From the NCBI GenBank assembly GCA_030632885.1, contig DAOVTW010000011.1, forward strand, positions 1-64,000: a DNA stretch of 64,000 nucleotides, in the 5' to 3' direction. Shown here piece after piece: positions 9,678 to 17,630 of the stretch (position 1 is the first letter of the stretch; each line of letters starts with the position of its first letter). The stretch is from JAIOSM01 sp023143455. Lineage in GTDB: Bacteria; Desulfobacterota; Desulfobacteria; Desulfobacterales; Desulfobacteraceae. The position numbers and the translations under genes are program-made. A model generated the notes under the pieces. It did not search any database. It saw only the letters and a program-made list of their open reading frames with translations, and was not told the origin of the DNA.

Positions 9678-9866
9678 ATGAAGGCTCAAAGCAAAAAAAA
9701 CTTGATTCAAAGCAAGTTTAGTTTTGGGGTCCGTAGAGCACGAAAACCTTTTCCAAAAGAAGCTACAGTGTTATTGCGTGAAAACATGAAGCAGCTTAAG
9801 GAAAGCGTCAGGCGTGGTGACGCTTACAAAAAGACTTCTTCAAAAATGTTTGGAGGAAAAGAATAA
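9678..9866 (+). CDS. Small basic protein, function unknown
   Basis: A 62-residue, strongly basic protein (many Lys and Arg; FSFGVRRARKPFPKEA at about 14-29). It has a near-perfect ribosome binding site (AAGGAGG, 7 nt before ATG) and is followed by a clean terminator, so it forms its own short, well-translated transcript. Its charge would suit nucleic acid binding, but no known domain is recognised. Confidence 0.65.
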   Translation: MKAQSKKNLIQSKFSFGVRRARKPFPKEATVLLRENMKQLKESVRRGDAYKKTSSKMFGGKE

Positions 9867-9907
9867 TTTCTAACAACTGTCGTTTAAATATTGAATTAAT
9901 TCAGTAA

Positions 9908-9935
9908 AGAGAGGCCTTTGGCCTCTCTTTTTTTT
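9908..9935 (+). terminator. Intrinsic terminator
   Basis: A 9-bp stem, AGAGAGGCC (9908-9916) with GGCCTCTCT (9920-9928), with a TTT loop, followed by T's to 9935. It ends the small basic-protein transcript just 11 nt before the next start codon, so the next gene depends on readthrough or an unseen promoter. Confidence 0.85.
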
Positions 9936-9946
9936 GGAGCAAACTA

Positions 9947-11668
9947 TTGGAAACAAAGTGGATCGAAAATGCAACTACTGAGAGTTTTTTTAAACTCGCC
10001 TCTCAACTTGGAGCAAACCTACCATTTAAAAGAACCCTTTCTTTAATGAGACTGTTGAAATGTGAAAAAATTGCATGGGAAACCTCTGAATGGGGTAAGG
10101 ACTGTAATCCTTCATTGTGCGAGCAACGATATAAAAGTTGTCAAGATTATGTTAATAATATAGAGCACTATAAGCAACGTCTTAAAAAAAAACTCTGCCA
10201 TAGGTTTTTATTCTTTAAGAATAATAAAGATAAGTTCTTAGGGTACTGTATTGTCCATGAAGATACTCTACAAAATATCGATTCAGAGATAGAAACTTCA
10301 CATTTTTACCTTACAGAATGTGTTTTAGGTAATCCAATTCCAAGGGAAATTAGGGGCTATGCTTATGGAAACTATAAGGCAAAAATACCATTAGAAAACA
10401 AACAATATGAAATCAATGGCAACTATTTCTCTCAACAAAATAAGTATACAAACTGTTGTGCTCAGGCTGCAATTAAAATGGTTTTACGAGGTTATTTTCA
10501 TAATATTACATGTGAACAAATTAATAAGTCTTCAAATATTAAGCATGAAAAAGGACAAGGGAATTTAGGGTTCAACCCAGGGCAAATTTGCGACTCCATA
10601 AAAAATTATTCAAAACAAAACTCAAACTGTGAATTACAGCCTTCTATGTTGCATTCTGACTCTGCAAACCCAAGTCAATTTCTAAAGTCAGTTTATCATG
10701 CAATTGAATCTAAAATTCCAGTTATTTTACTTATGATACTGCCAAGAGAAATTTCAAGCGAAAAAACTAAAGGTCATGCTGTTTCCTTAGTAGGACATAG
10801 TTTCAAGATGAACAACTGGGGAGCATATGGTGGTGGATATTTTTCTGAGACCGCTGTCGGTTACCTATCTAGTTTTTTATGGTGTGATAGTTTTATCATT
10901 CAAGATGATAATTTTGGACCGTTCTATCATCTGTCTTCAGAGTTTCTAACTAAATATGCAGACCTTTATCGTTCCAAAATATCATTTTCAGACTGCGCCA
11001 TGGTTCGATCTCCTTTAAATGAAGGAGAGTCCTCCAAGCAAGTTCCTTTGTCAGCAATATTTATACACACTAAAGAGCATGATTATATACACCAGTGTAG
11101 TCTTGTTGAGATGTTTGCTGCAACTATAATAAATCTTTATATTAATGGGCTAGATTTGAATAATGAGATTCCTGACGATGAAGATTTTAACTTATATTTT
11201 TATAATTTCTTTTCTGGTATGGAGAAAAATGGCCTTTCAGGCAAAACGAATGGTCATCAGACTGCATTAATCTTAAGATCACTTTTGGTGGGTAAGAACG
11301 AATATCTACAAAGCCAAGTTGGAGAATTATTAAAAAAAAATGAAATGTATGAGGCTATTGATTTTATATTGCCTGAATATTTTTGGTTGGTTGAAATTAG
11401 TATTCCAGAACTTTTTTGGATTAATCAACATAAAATTGGAGAAATAGCGATTGATCCAAAACTTTTTGATGAATCATACAAAAAGACTGCTTCACCAGAA
11501 GAGAGCATAATATTCATACGCCTTCCAACTTTATTGTCTGTTTATGAAGATAAAGATACAAGCGGTAATTATAATTATATAGACAAGCATTATCAATCCT
11601 TTGAATATCCTCATCAACACTTATTAAAAAAAAAACAAGGTTTTTTGAGATTAGCTTGTCCTGAGTGA
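9947..11668 (+). CDS. C39-like papain-fold cysteine peptidase, uncharacterised
   Basis: A 573-residue protein that starts with TTG, with GGAG 7 nt upstream. Residues 163-185 (SQQNKYTNCCAQAAIKMVLRG) carry the likely nucleophile Cys171 and oxyanion Gln173. GHAVSLVGHS carries the likely His277, and IIQDDNFGP (about 318-325) the Asp/Asn. This Cys-His-Asp order fits the peptidase C39-like fold. The 130 residues before it are Cys-rich (C39, C53, C58, C65, C84, C101) and include an FLGYCIVHED segment; the C-terminal 240 residues are unassigned. No signal peptide is seen, so it is probably cytoplasmic. It could be a toxin, defence effector or processing enzyme. A small gene follows 39 bp later. Confidence 0.6.
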   Translation: METKWIENATTESFFKLASQLGANLPFKRTLSLMRLLKCEKIAWETSEWGKDCNPSLCEQRYKSCQDYVNNIEHYKQRLKKKLCHRFLFFKNNKDKFLGYCIVHEDTLQNIDSEIETSHFYLTECVLGNPIPREIRGYAYGNYKAKIPLENKQYEINGNYFSQQNKYTNCCAQAAIKMVLRGYFHNITCEQINKSSNIKHEKGQGNLGFNPGQICDSIKNYSKQNSNCELQPSMLHSDSANPSQFLKSVYHAIESKIPVILLMILPREISSEKTKGHAVSLVGHSFKMNNWGAYGGGYFSETAVGYLSSFLWCDSFIIQDDNFGPFYHLSSEFLTKYADLYRSKISFSDCAMVRSPLNEGESSKQVPLSAIFIHTKEHDYIHQCSLVEMFAATIINLYINGLDLNNEIPDDEDFNLYFYNFFSGMEKNGLSGKTNGHQTALILRSLLVGKNEYLQSQVGELLKKNEMYEAIDFILPEYFWLVEISIPELFWINQHKIGEIAIDPKLFDESYKKTASPEESIIFIRLPTLLSVYEDKDTSGNYNYIDKHYQSFEYPHQHLLKKKQGFLRLACPE

Positions 11669-11707
11669 CCACTATCCAAATTTTTAATTTTTTAATGGAG
11701 AAAAATT

Positions 11708-12052
11708 ATGACTGAATTTGACCTTAAAACACTTCAGAATGATGTTAAAAAAAAGTTGTTTGAAACGTTGACACTAGTGGAAGACCCCTTCTTTCAAAAG
11801 GGTCTCAACTATGAAAAATTTAAAGAAAAGGCACAAAAGCTATTAGACAAAGATATAATAAAAAATGTGGTTTGCGCCAAATCCTTCCAGAGTCTTTATC
11901 AATTAAGTGATCATTTATCAGAGGCAATTTGCGATCTCAACATCCCGGGTTTTACACCTTTAGGAGAACCATATGCAGACATAGTGCAAATTATTATTTA
12001 TATGGTTCTAATTCTTAGTAAAAAAATAGGACTTAGTAATTATTGCAAATAA
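11708..12052 (+). CDS. Small helical protein downstream of the C39-like gene
   Basis: A 114-residue protein with a good ribosome binding site (TGGAG, 7 nt before ATG) and a mostly helical, charged sequence ending in a hydrophobic segment (YADIVQIIIYMVLILSKKIG). No known domain is recognised. The 39-bp gap to the peptidase-like gene suggests one transcript, so it may be a partner, substrate or immunity factor; that is inference from position only. Confidence 0.55.
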   Translation: MTEFDLKTLQNDVKKKLFETLTLVEDPFFQKGLNYEKFKEKAQKLLDKDIIKNVVCAKSFQSLYQLSDHLSEAICDLNIPGFTPLGEPYADIVQIIIYMVLILSKKIGLSNYCK

Positions 12053-12384
12053 ACAGTAAAAATTACTATAATTTAATATGTATGATAAACAATCCCTGCC
12101 TAAAAACTGAGACATCTTTAGAAAAACAGATGCTTATAGTGGGGCGTTTTTGTTGTTCTATTTGAGCTTATTATAAATAATTTTATTGCAAGCCATTTAT
12201 ATCAATAAGATAAGGCAGAATTATGTATTACTACTATCCACATATTTGTTATAATACTTTTAATTGTAGAGTTATTGCTTCTGAGTGCTGTTTGAATTTT
12301 TATTTGCTTTACCTTTTATTCATCCCAATTTAATATCAATAGATTTTTTTATCACCCTCAATATTTTTTTGAAGGGAGTTTAAA
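12053..12384. other. AT-rich intergenic region
   Basis: About 330 bases with no open frame worth calling. A TATAAT lies in the GTTATAATAC stretch near 12248-12257 and could be a -10 box for the lipoprotein gene, but no good -35 is spaced from it. Confidence 0.4.
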
Positions 12385-12798
12385 ATGTATAAATTTAAAT
12401 GGTTAGCACCCTTTGTATGTTTAGTCATTTTTGGGTTTCTTTTTGGATGCGTTTCTGCAAAAGTATCTCCCAATGCGGTTGACCTCAAAGTTAGTTTTAA
12501 ATGGACTAAAGCAAGTAAATGTTCCAATAAATCTCCGAAAATCTATGTTTCCAACATTTCAAAAGGTACAAAATCATTAAAAGTTAAGCTTAACGACTTT
12601 GATGCTCCTAATTGGAACCATGGTGGTGGAACTGTTCCATATAAGGGGTCAGGTGTTATTAAGGCTGGAGCATTAAAAAATGGTTATAATGGCCCTTGCC
12701 CTCCAAGCGGAAGGCACAGTTATCAATTCACAGTGCATGCTATTGATAAAGAAGGAATCATTATCGGAATTGGAAAAGCTTTAAAAAAATTTCCTTAA
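12385..12798 (+). CDS. PEBP-like lipoprotein
   Basis: A 137-residue protein with a lipoprotein signal (hydrophobic core, then FGFLFGC with the lipid-bearing Cys22). The rest matches the phosphatidylethanolamine-binding protein (YbhB/YbcL) pattern: SPKIYVSNI, then LNDFDAPNW (the DxDAP box), then YNGPCPPSGRHSYQFTVHAID. It is shorter than the usual 150-180 residues of the family, and the DAP...W..H loop is changed to NWNHGGG. Ligand unknown; expected on the outer or inner membrane facing the periplasm. GAAGGGAG precedes the start. Its TAA overlaps the stop of the convergent polA gene. Confidence 0.75.
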   Translation: MYKFKWLAPFVCLVIFGFLFGCVSAKVSPNAVDLKVSFKWTKASKCSNKSPKIYVSNISKGTKSLKVKLNDFDAPNWNHGGGTVPYKGSGVIKAGALKNGYNGPCPPSGRHSYQFTVHAIDKEGIIIGIGKALKKFP

Positions 12799-15473
12799 TG
12801 TGCTTGGGCCCAGTTATTGCCTGATCCGATATTCACGACAAGAGGGACTTTTAAACTAAATAGATTTTCCATTACGTGTTTTGCAAGTTTTGTAAGTGCT
12901 TCTTCTTCATTTGCCGGAACTTCAAAGATTATCTCATCATGCACAGACAACAATATTTTAGACTTAAGGTTGTTTGATGAAATAGCCTTGCTCATTTCTA
13001 TCATAGCAAGTTTTATAAGATCTGCGGCACTTCCCTGAATAGGCATATTAATGGCAACTCTCTGGGCAAATTTCTTTACATTTATATTAGAAGAGTTGAT
13101 TTCACTTACTTTGCGTTTTCTGCCTAAAAGAGTTTCTACTTCCAGATTCTTTTCTGCTTCTTTAATTGTAGAATCTATAAATCTTTTTACACCTGCATAT
13201 CTTGCAAAATAGTTATCAATGTAATTTTGTGCCATTTTCCTTGAGATATCAAGCTCTTTAGAGAGCCCATATGCACTCATTCCATACACTATTCCAAAAT
13301 TAATCGCTTTTGCCTGACTCCTGAGATCATTTGTTACAAATTCAGAGATAACATCAAAAACTTCCATAGCTGTTCTTGTATGAATGTCTTCATTGTTCTG
13401 AAAAGCTTTGATTAAAATTTCATCGTTGGCGCAATGTGCTAAAATACGAAGTTCTATCTGGGAATAATCTGCTGAAACAAAAGAAAATCCCTGCTTTGGA
13501 ATAAAAGCCTCTCTGATTTTTTTTCCTTCTTCTGTTCTAATTGGTATGTTCTGAAGGTTCGGGTTGGAACTGCTAAGCCTTCCTGTAGCGGTTATTGTCT
13601 GATTAAAAGAAGTATGCACCCGATCTGTTTCAGGATTGGCTATTTTGCTTAATGCGTCAACATATGTTGTTTTAAGCTTCCCAAGAGTTCTATATCTTAA
13701 AACTTTTGCGGGGAGCTCATGTTTTTGAGATAGTGCCGTTAAGACCTCAACATCTGTTGAATATCCCTTAGTTTTTTTGGTTTTTTTAATAACAGGAAGA
13801 TTTAATTTTTCAAAAAGAATTTCTCCAAGCTGTTGGGATGAATTTATGTTGAATATTTGACCTGATAAAGAATATATTTCCTGCTCAAGAATATCAATTT
13901 CCTGTTTAAAAACCTTAGACAGTGTATTGAGCTGTTCTCTATCAATCTTTATACCCTCCATTTCCATTGCAGCAAGTACCGGAACAAGAGGTATTTCAAT
14001 TTTGGTCATAAGATCATAAAGGTTAAAATCTTTAATATCCTGCAACAGCTTTTCATATGCCATAAACGTAATATCTGCATCTTCTGATGCATAATTCACA
14101 GCTTCAGATATTGCAACCTCCTCAAACCCTATCTGATTTTTTCCTTTCCCGGTAATCTCCTCATAGGATATGGTTTTATGACCAAAAAGGGTCATTGCTA
14201 TTTGATCAAGGCTGTGCCCCCTGGTCGAAGGATTTAAAAGATATGATCCTATCATTGTATCAAAAACAATGCCTTCGAGTTTGATTCCACATTTTGCCAG
14301 CACAATATAATCATATTTAATGTTCTGCCCGACCTTTTTAATCTCAGGATTTTGAAGAAGAGGTTTAAGTATTTGAAGTACTCTGTTTTTATCAGGTTGT
14401 TCAAATTCTCCAGAATCAATATGTCCCACAGGGATATAAACAGCCTGATCTTTTTTGTAGGAAAAAGAGAGTCCTACAAGTTCTGCCAGCATGGGGGTTT
14501 TAGAAGTAGTTTCTGTATCCAGGGCAAAAACGTCACATTTCTCAAGATCTTTTACATAATTCTCTATATCTTTAAGCTTTGTTAACAGCTTATATTCTTT
14601 TTTGGATAAATCCTGAGCACCTGCATATTCCATTGCAAGGGTTTTAAATTCATACTCTCTAAAAAGAGCAGATGCTTTTTCTTTATCCGGATTAACAATT
14701 TTAAAGGCATCTAACGATATTTCCTCTTCAACAAACCTGTCAATTGTGGCAAGATCTTTACTCAAAAGAGCATTTTCTTTGTTTTCCAATAAATTTTCAT
14801 AAAGCTTTTTCTTCTTTTTTAGATCTTCAATATTTGTATATATATTTTCGATTGATTTATACTGTGCAATAAGACTACTGGCTATTTTTAGTCCAATCCC
14901 GGGTACTCCGGGGATATTATCTGATTTGTCACCTGCAAGGCCTAACATGTCAATAAATTCTAAAGGAGATATATCAAAATCTTTTTTAACCTGGGCAATA
15001 TCTATTTCTTTATCTTTCATAGGATCCCAAAGCAGGCAATCCTCTGTTATTAGCTGAATAAAATCCTTATCTCCTGTCACCATTACAACTTTAAAACCTT
15101 GTTCCTGGGCAAGCCTTGCATATGTACCAACAAGGTCATCAGCTTCAAAACCTTGTTTTTCAACAATTGTAATATTTAAAGCATTTACTACCTTTTTTAT
15201 ATCAGGTATCTGGACAGCCATACTCTCTTCCATGGGTGGTCTGTTTGCTTTATATTCTTTATACATTTTATGTCTAAAAGTCGGTCCTTTTACATCAAAA
15301 AAAACAACAGCAAATTCAGGTTGTTTTTCCTTTAGGAGTTTTAAAAGAATCCTTGTAAAACCAAAAGTTGCATTGGTAGGATGTCCGGTTGAGGTAGATA
15401 AATTTTTAATTGCATGGAATGCGCGGTGGAGATATGCACTACCGTCTATTAAATATATTTCCTTTTTGTCCAC
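12795..15473 (-). CDS. polA: DNA polymerase I
   Basis: An 892-residue family A polymerase for Okazaki-fragment maturation and repair synthesis. Residues 1-290 are the 5'-3' exonuclease (DGSAYLHRAFHA; GDKDFIQLI; GLAGDKSDNIPGVPGIG). Residues about 310-490 are the 3'-5' exonuclease with the intact DTETT active-site motif, so proofreading is likely. The polymerase domain holds motif A DYSQIELRILAH, motif B around RSQAKAINFGIVYG and motif C VHDEIIFEVP. The start is GTG with AGGGAG about 10 nt upstream. The stop shares bases with the stop of the convergent lipoprotein gene. Confidence 0.97.
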   Translation of the reverse strand: MDKKEIYLIDGSAYLHRAFHAIKNLSTSTGHPTNATFGFTRILLKLLKEKQPEFAVVFFDVKGPTFRHKMYKEYKANRPPMEESMAVQIPDIKKVVNALNITIVEKQGFEADDLVGTYARLAQEQGFKVVMVTGDKDFIQLITEDCLLWDPMKDKEIDIAQVKKDFDISPLEFIDMLGLAGDKSDNIPGVPGIGLKIASSLIAQYKSIENIYTNIEDLKKKKKLYENLLENKENALLSKDLATIDRFVEEEISLDAFKIVNPDKEKASALFREYEFKTLAMEYAGAQDLSKKEYKLLTKLKDIENYVKDLEKCDVFALDTETTSKTPMLAELVGLSFSYKKDQAVYIPVGHIDSGEFEQPDKNRVLQILKPLLQNPEIKKVGQNIKYDYIVLAKCGIKLEGIVFDTMIGSYLLNPSTRGHSLDQIAMTLFGHKTISYEEITGKGKNQIGFEEVAISEAVNYASEDADITFMAYEKLLQDIKDFNLYDLMTKIEIPLVPVLAAMEMEGIKIDREQLNTLSKVFKQEIDILEQEIYSLSGQIFNINSSQQLGEILFEKLNLPVIKKTKKTKGYSTDVEVLTALSQKHELPAKVLRYRTLGKLKTTYVDALSKIANPETDRVHTSFNQTITATGRLSSSNPNLQNIPIRTEEGKKIREAFIPKQGFSFVSADYSQIELRILAHCANDEILIKAFQNNEDIHTRTAMEVFDVISEFVTNDLRSQAKAINFGIVYGMSAYGLSKELDISRKMAQNYIDNYFARYAGVKRFIDSTIKEAEKNLEVETLLGRKRKVSEINSSNINVKKFAQRVAINMPIQGSAADLIKLAMIEMSKAISSNNLKSKILLSVHDEIIFEVPANEEEALTKLAKHVMENLFSLKVPLVVNIGSGNNWAQAH

Positions 15474-15612
15474 TTTTTATTTGCTCCCTATTGAATAACA
15501 ATGATTTATAATTTTCAAATAAATACTACCCCAAGAGAACAACAAAATCAAACCTCAACTTTTCTTGTTAAAACAAAGTCAGTGACCTCCGGCAAAGCCG
15601 GAGGCTTGTATT

Positions 15613-16125
15613 GTGAACCGCTCAAAGCGGACATAAAACCATGAGCCACCTAAAGGTGGTCAAAACAATTTCAACTGGTCTACCTTCCTATCGGTCTCTT
15701 CTTGTTTCTTGATATATTTTTTTACCGTTTCTTCATCTCGCACAACTGTTGGTACAAAATATCCACGAGCCCAAAAATTTTGACCCGTAAAATTGTTCCG
15801 TCGTCCTGTATACGTCCTAGCAATATGTATTGCGCTTTTCCCTTTTATATGCCCAACAACCTGAGATATTAAATATTTCGGAGGGATTGATATCAACAGA
15901 TGAACATGATCTCCCATAAGGTGCCCTTCTATTATATTTGATTCTTTTTGCAATGCCAGTTCTCTCAAAACTCCACCGAGGTATCTTCTTAGATTACCAT
16001 ATATTAGCTTCTTCCGGTATTTCGGAATCCAAATTAGATGGTACTTGCAATCCCATGTCGTATGGTTTAACTTATTATAATTGTTCATCGAAAGTCTCCT
16101 TTTCTGTGATCTTTGAGCGGTTCAC
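15613..16125. repeat. 15-bp inverted repeat flanking tnpA
   Basis: GTGAACCGCTCAAAG at 15613-15627 is repeated in perfect inverted form at 16111-16125. A second inverted pair, CGAAAGTCTCC at 16089-16099 and GGAGACTTTCG at 16132-16142, encloses the right copy and lies directly before the tnpA start. The second pair would fold in the tnpA leader RNA. Confidence 0.75.
15660..16088 (-). CDS. tnpA: IS200/IS605-family transposase TnpA (Y1 HUH)
   Basis: A 142-residue Y1-type HUH transposase that moves single-stranded DNA. The metal-binding HUH motif is HVHLL (about residues 62-66, inside MGDHVHLLISIP). The nucleophile Tyr is in EETVKKYIKKQEE (about Tyr125). N-terminal YHLIWIPKYRKKL is typical for the family. 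Length is normal and the frame is intact, so the copy could be active. The GGAGACTTTCG before the start serves both as ribosome binding site and as one arm of a stem, a layout that would dampen translation. Confidence 0.95.
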   Translation of the reverse strand: MNNYNKLNHTTWDCKYHLIWIPKYRKKLIYGNLRRYLGGVLRELALQKESNIIEGHLMGDHVHLLISIPPKYLISQVVGHIKGKSAIHIARTYTGRRNNFTGQNFWARGYFVPTVVRDEETVKKYIKKQEETDRKVDQLKLF

Positions 16126-16237
16126 ATTATTGGAGACTTTCGTATACTCCTGGAATTGTCAAACTCTGGGAGTCTCCCCGGCAAAGCCAGGGGCTTACTC
16201 AAGATAGTTAAAAGCACAAATAAGCCTGTTCTAATAG

Positions 16238-16277
16238 ATGCGGTAAGGAAAATAATCTCCCTTACCGCATTTTTTTT
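16238..16277 (+). terminator. Intrinsic terminator
   Basis: An 11-bp perfect stem, ATGCGGTAAGG (16238-16248) with CCTTACCGCAT (16260-16270), followed by T to 16277. The T-run is on the plus strand, yet no plus-strand gene lies directly upstream. It may have served a gene displaced by the IS. Confidence 0.85.
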
Positions 16278-16344
16278 GGTCATTTGATCATAATAATGCT
16301 TGACATGAGTTTGTGATGATATTATATTATAGTCAAATGACCAA
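16276..16344 (+). promoter_or_regulatory. Promoter framed by a 12-bp inverted repeat
   Basis: TTGACA at 16300-16305 and TATATT at 16323-16328 are spaced by 17 bp, a good housekeeping promoter. TTGGTCATTTGA (16276-16287) and its exact inverse TCAAATGACCAA (16333-16344) lie on either side. This looks like a pair of operator half-sites controlling the DUF134 operon, perhaps by the DUF134 protein itself. Confidence 0.65.
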
Positions 16345-16364
16345 AACTAAACAAAGGATATAAC

Positions 16365-16760
16365 ATGTCCCGACCCAAAAGACCAAGATGTATTATATCC
16401 CGACCGATCATCAAAGAGTTCGGGCCTGAAGGGATGAAGGAAAAAGGAGAGGTAATACTCTCTCTCGAAGAATTTGAGGCCATTCGACATATTGATTATG
16501 AAGGGCTGGATCAGAGTCAAGCAGCAGAAATCATGACTGTTTCCAGGCAAACCTTTGGTAGAATTTTGAAATCTGCCCGTTTTAACCTGTCCAATGCCCT
16601 GGTGAACGCTTTCCGTCTTAAGGTGGAAGGAGGGTGTTATACCCTGCATGGCAACGGACGCGGACATGGTCCCCATGGTCATGGCAGGGGACGAAAAGGG
16701 CGTGGTATGGGCCGCGGTCAAAATATCAGAAGAATCATAAAGGAGGACAAAAATGACTAA
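16365..16760 (+). CDS. DUF134 (UPF0251) DNA-binding protein
   Basis: A 131-residue protein of the DUF134 family. It starts MSRPKRPRCI, has the family core LSLEEFEAIRHIDYEGLDQ, and a sigma-70-region-4-like helix-turn-helix (QSQAAEIMTVSRQTFGRIL). The C-terminus is a low-complexity Gly/Arg/His tail (HGNGRGHGPHGHGRGRKG) that could bind metal or nucleic acid. Members usually sit near DUF5320 and nitrogenase-cofactor-like (NifX/NafY) proteins in anaerobes, and are presumed regulators. Here the operon continues with a Gly-rich peptide and a DUF5320 protein. Its stop overlaps the next start by 8 bp. Confidence 0.85.
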   Translation: MSRPKRPRCIISRPIIKEFGPEGMKEKGEVILSLEEFEAIRHIDYEGLDQSQAAEIMTVSRQTFGRILKSARFNLSNALVNAFRLKVEGGCYTLHGNGRGHGPHGHGRGRKGRGMGRGQNIRRIIKEDKND

Positions 16761-16941
16761 TTCGAACACGCAAAACCAAGGCAAGGGAAACCAGCAAGGA
16801 CAAAAAACAGACCGGGGAATGGGTTCCGGCAAGGGCTGCGACAACAATCAAGGTTGTGGTCAAGGTCGGGGTCAGGGCTGCGGACAGGGAAAAGACCAGG
16901 TCCGGGGAACAGGTCAAGGTCGGGGTAATGGTCAAGGCTGA
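16753..16941 (+). CDS. Gly/Gln-rich small protein
   Basis: A 62-residue low-complexity protein of G, Q, K, R, N and three Cys (GKGCD, QGCGQG, QGCGQG). AAGGAGG precedes the start, within the end of the DUF134 gene, so it is clearly meant to be translated. The DNA carries two exact copies of GGTCAAGGTCGGGG (16858-16871 and 16912-16925). The stop TGA (16939-16941) takes the place of a Cys codon in the repeat unit, and four more codons plus TAG follow in frame. Function unknown; a metal-binding role is a guess from Cys content and neighbours. Confidence 0.65.
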   Translation: MTNSNTQNQGKGNQQGQKTDRGMGSGKGCDNNQGCGQGRGQGCGQGKDQVRGTGQGRGNGQG

Positions 16942-17015
16942 GGTAAAAAGGAATAGATTTTTTGTGGTATTCAACATGTGATAACATTTAACCATAGACA
17001 AAAGGAGGACATATC

Positions 17016-17321
17016 ATGCCAGGATTTAATCAAAGAGGCCCAATGAATAACGGGCCCATGACCGGCGGGGGAAGAGGCAGCTGCACCGGGAATATTACAC
17101 CGGGTCAGGGATTTGCAGGGGGAGGATACACAATGGGCAGAGGGCTTGGTCGTAGAGGCCGTCAGAACTCTGGATGGAGGAGTGGTCAGGGAAACGGTTG
17201 GGCTGGTCCTGCGCCAACGGTTTCAACCCAGGTAATCCTGCAAAACAGGGCTGATATGCTGGAAGCCGAACTTACGGAAATTAAAAACCAATTGAATAAA
17301 CTAAATGAATCCGGGGAATAG
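17016..17321 (+). CDS. DUF5320 family protein
   Basis: A 101-residue protein of DUF5320 type: a Gly/Arg-rich start (MPGFNQRGPMNNGPMTGGGRG, with a single Cys in GSCTG) and a C-terminal coiled coil (ADMLEAELTEIKNQLNKLNES). Members accompany DUF134 regulators and Fe-Mo-cofactor-like proteins in anaerobes; the molecular role is unknown. AAGGAGG lies 8 nt before ATG, and a long terminator hairpin follows, closing the operon. Confidence 0.85.
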   Translation: MPGFNQRGPMNNGPMTGGGRGSCTGNITPGQGFAGGGYTMGRGLGRRGRQNSGWRSGQGNGWAGPAPTVSTQVILQNRADMLEAELTEIKNQLNKLNESGE

Positions 17322-17340
17322 TCAAAACTCCTGAATGAAT

Positions 17341-17376
17341 AAAGAGGCACTGGATATAAAAATCCAGTGCCTCTTT
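17341..17376. terminator. Bidirectional-type terminator hairpin
   Basis: A 15-bp perfect stem (17341-17355 with 17362-17376), with A's on the left and T's on the right, so it can stop transcription from either side. It closes the DUF134-DUF5320 operon. Confidence 0.85.
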
Positions 17377-17386
17377 ATTATTTATT

Positions 17387-17580
17387 AAAGCTTTGATACC
17401 ATCTGCCCTATGGCGGATAGATCATCTTCATTTGGATGCTCGCCGGCAACCATGTCATATCCGTCACAGGAAGGCGCCTGGTCAATTGGGAATATCTCTT
17501 TTTCTCCATTTAAAGTATTGTCAGGGTAACGTTTCTTTCTCTGCTAAATTATAAAATGGCAACATGCCAGCAAATGGATT
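17387..17580 (-). pseudogene. Gene scrap, two joined frames
   Basis: On the minus strand a frame reading MNPFAGMLPFYNLAEKETLP stops, and a neighbouring frame continues with DNTLNGEKEIFPIDQAP and ends with DLSAIGQMVSKL before TAA. The shift by one base suggests one short coding sequence broken by a frameshift. I do not recognise the family. Confidence 0.35.
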
Positions 17581-17630
17581 CATCAAAAGAAATATACCAG
17601 TAGAAAATTATTCTTGCTGTCTTAAATACC

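Larger units (their letters stand above)
15580..16201 (-). mobile_element. IS200/IS605-family insertion sequence
   Basis: A compact single-gene element with tnpA on the minus strand and hairpins at both sides instead of classic terminal inverted repeats. The right boundary (upstream of tnpA) has CCCCGGCAAAGCCAGGGG near 16177-16195. The left boundary has CCTCCGGCAAAGCCGGAGG near 15585-15603. These are the subterminal hairpins that Y1 transposases recognise. Exact ends cannot be fixed without an empty site. It sits between polA and the DUF134 operon and interrupts no gene. Confidence 0.85.

Noticed and set aside
16347..17001. Three minus-strand frames opposite the DUF134 and Gly-rich genes
   Set aside because: They are mirror frames of the low-complexity, GC-richer sequence; no ribosome sites or domains.
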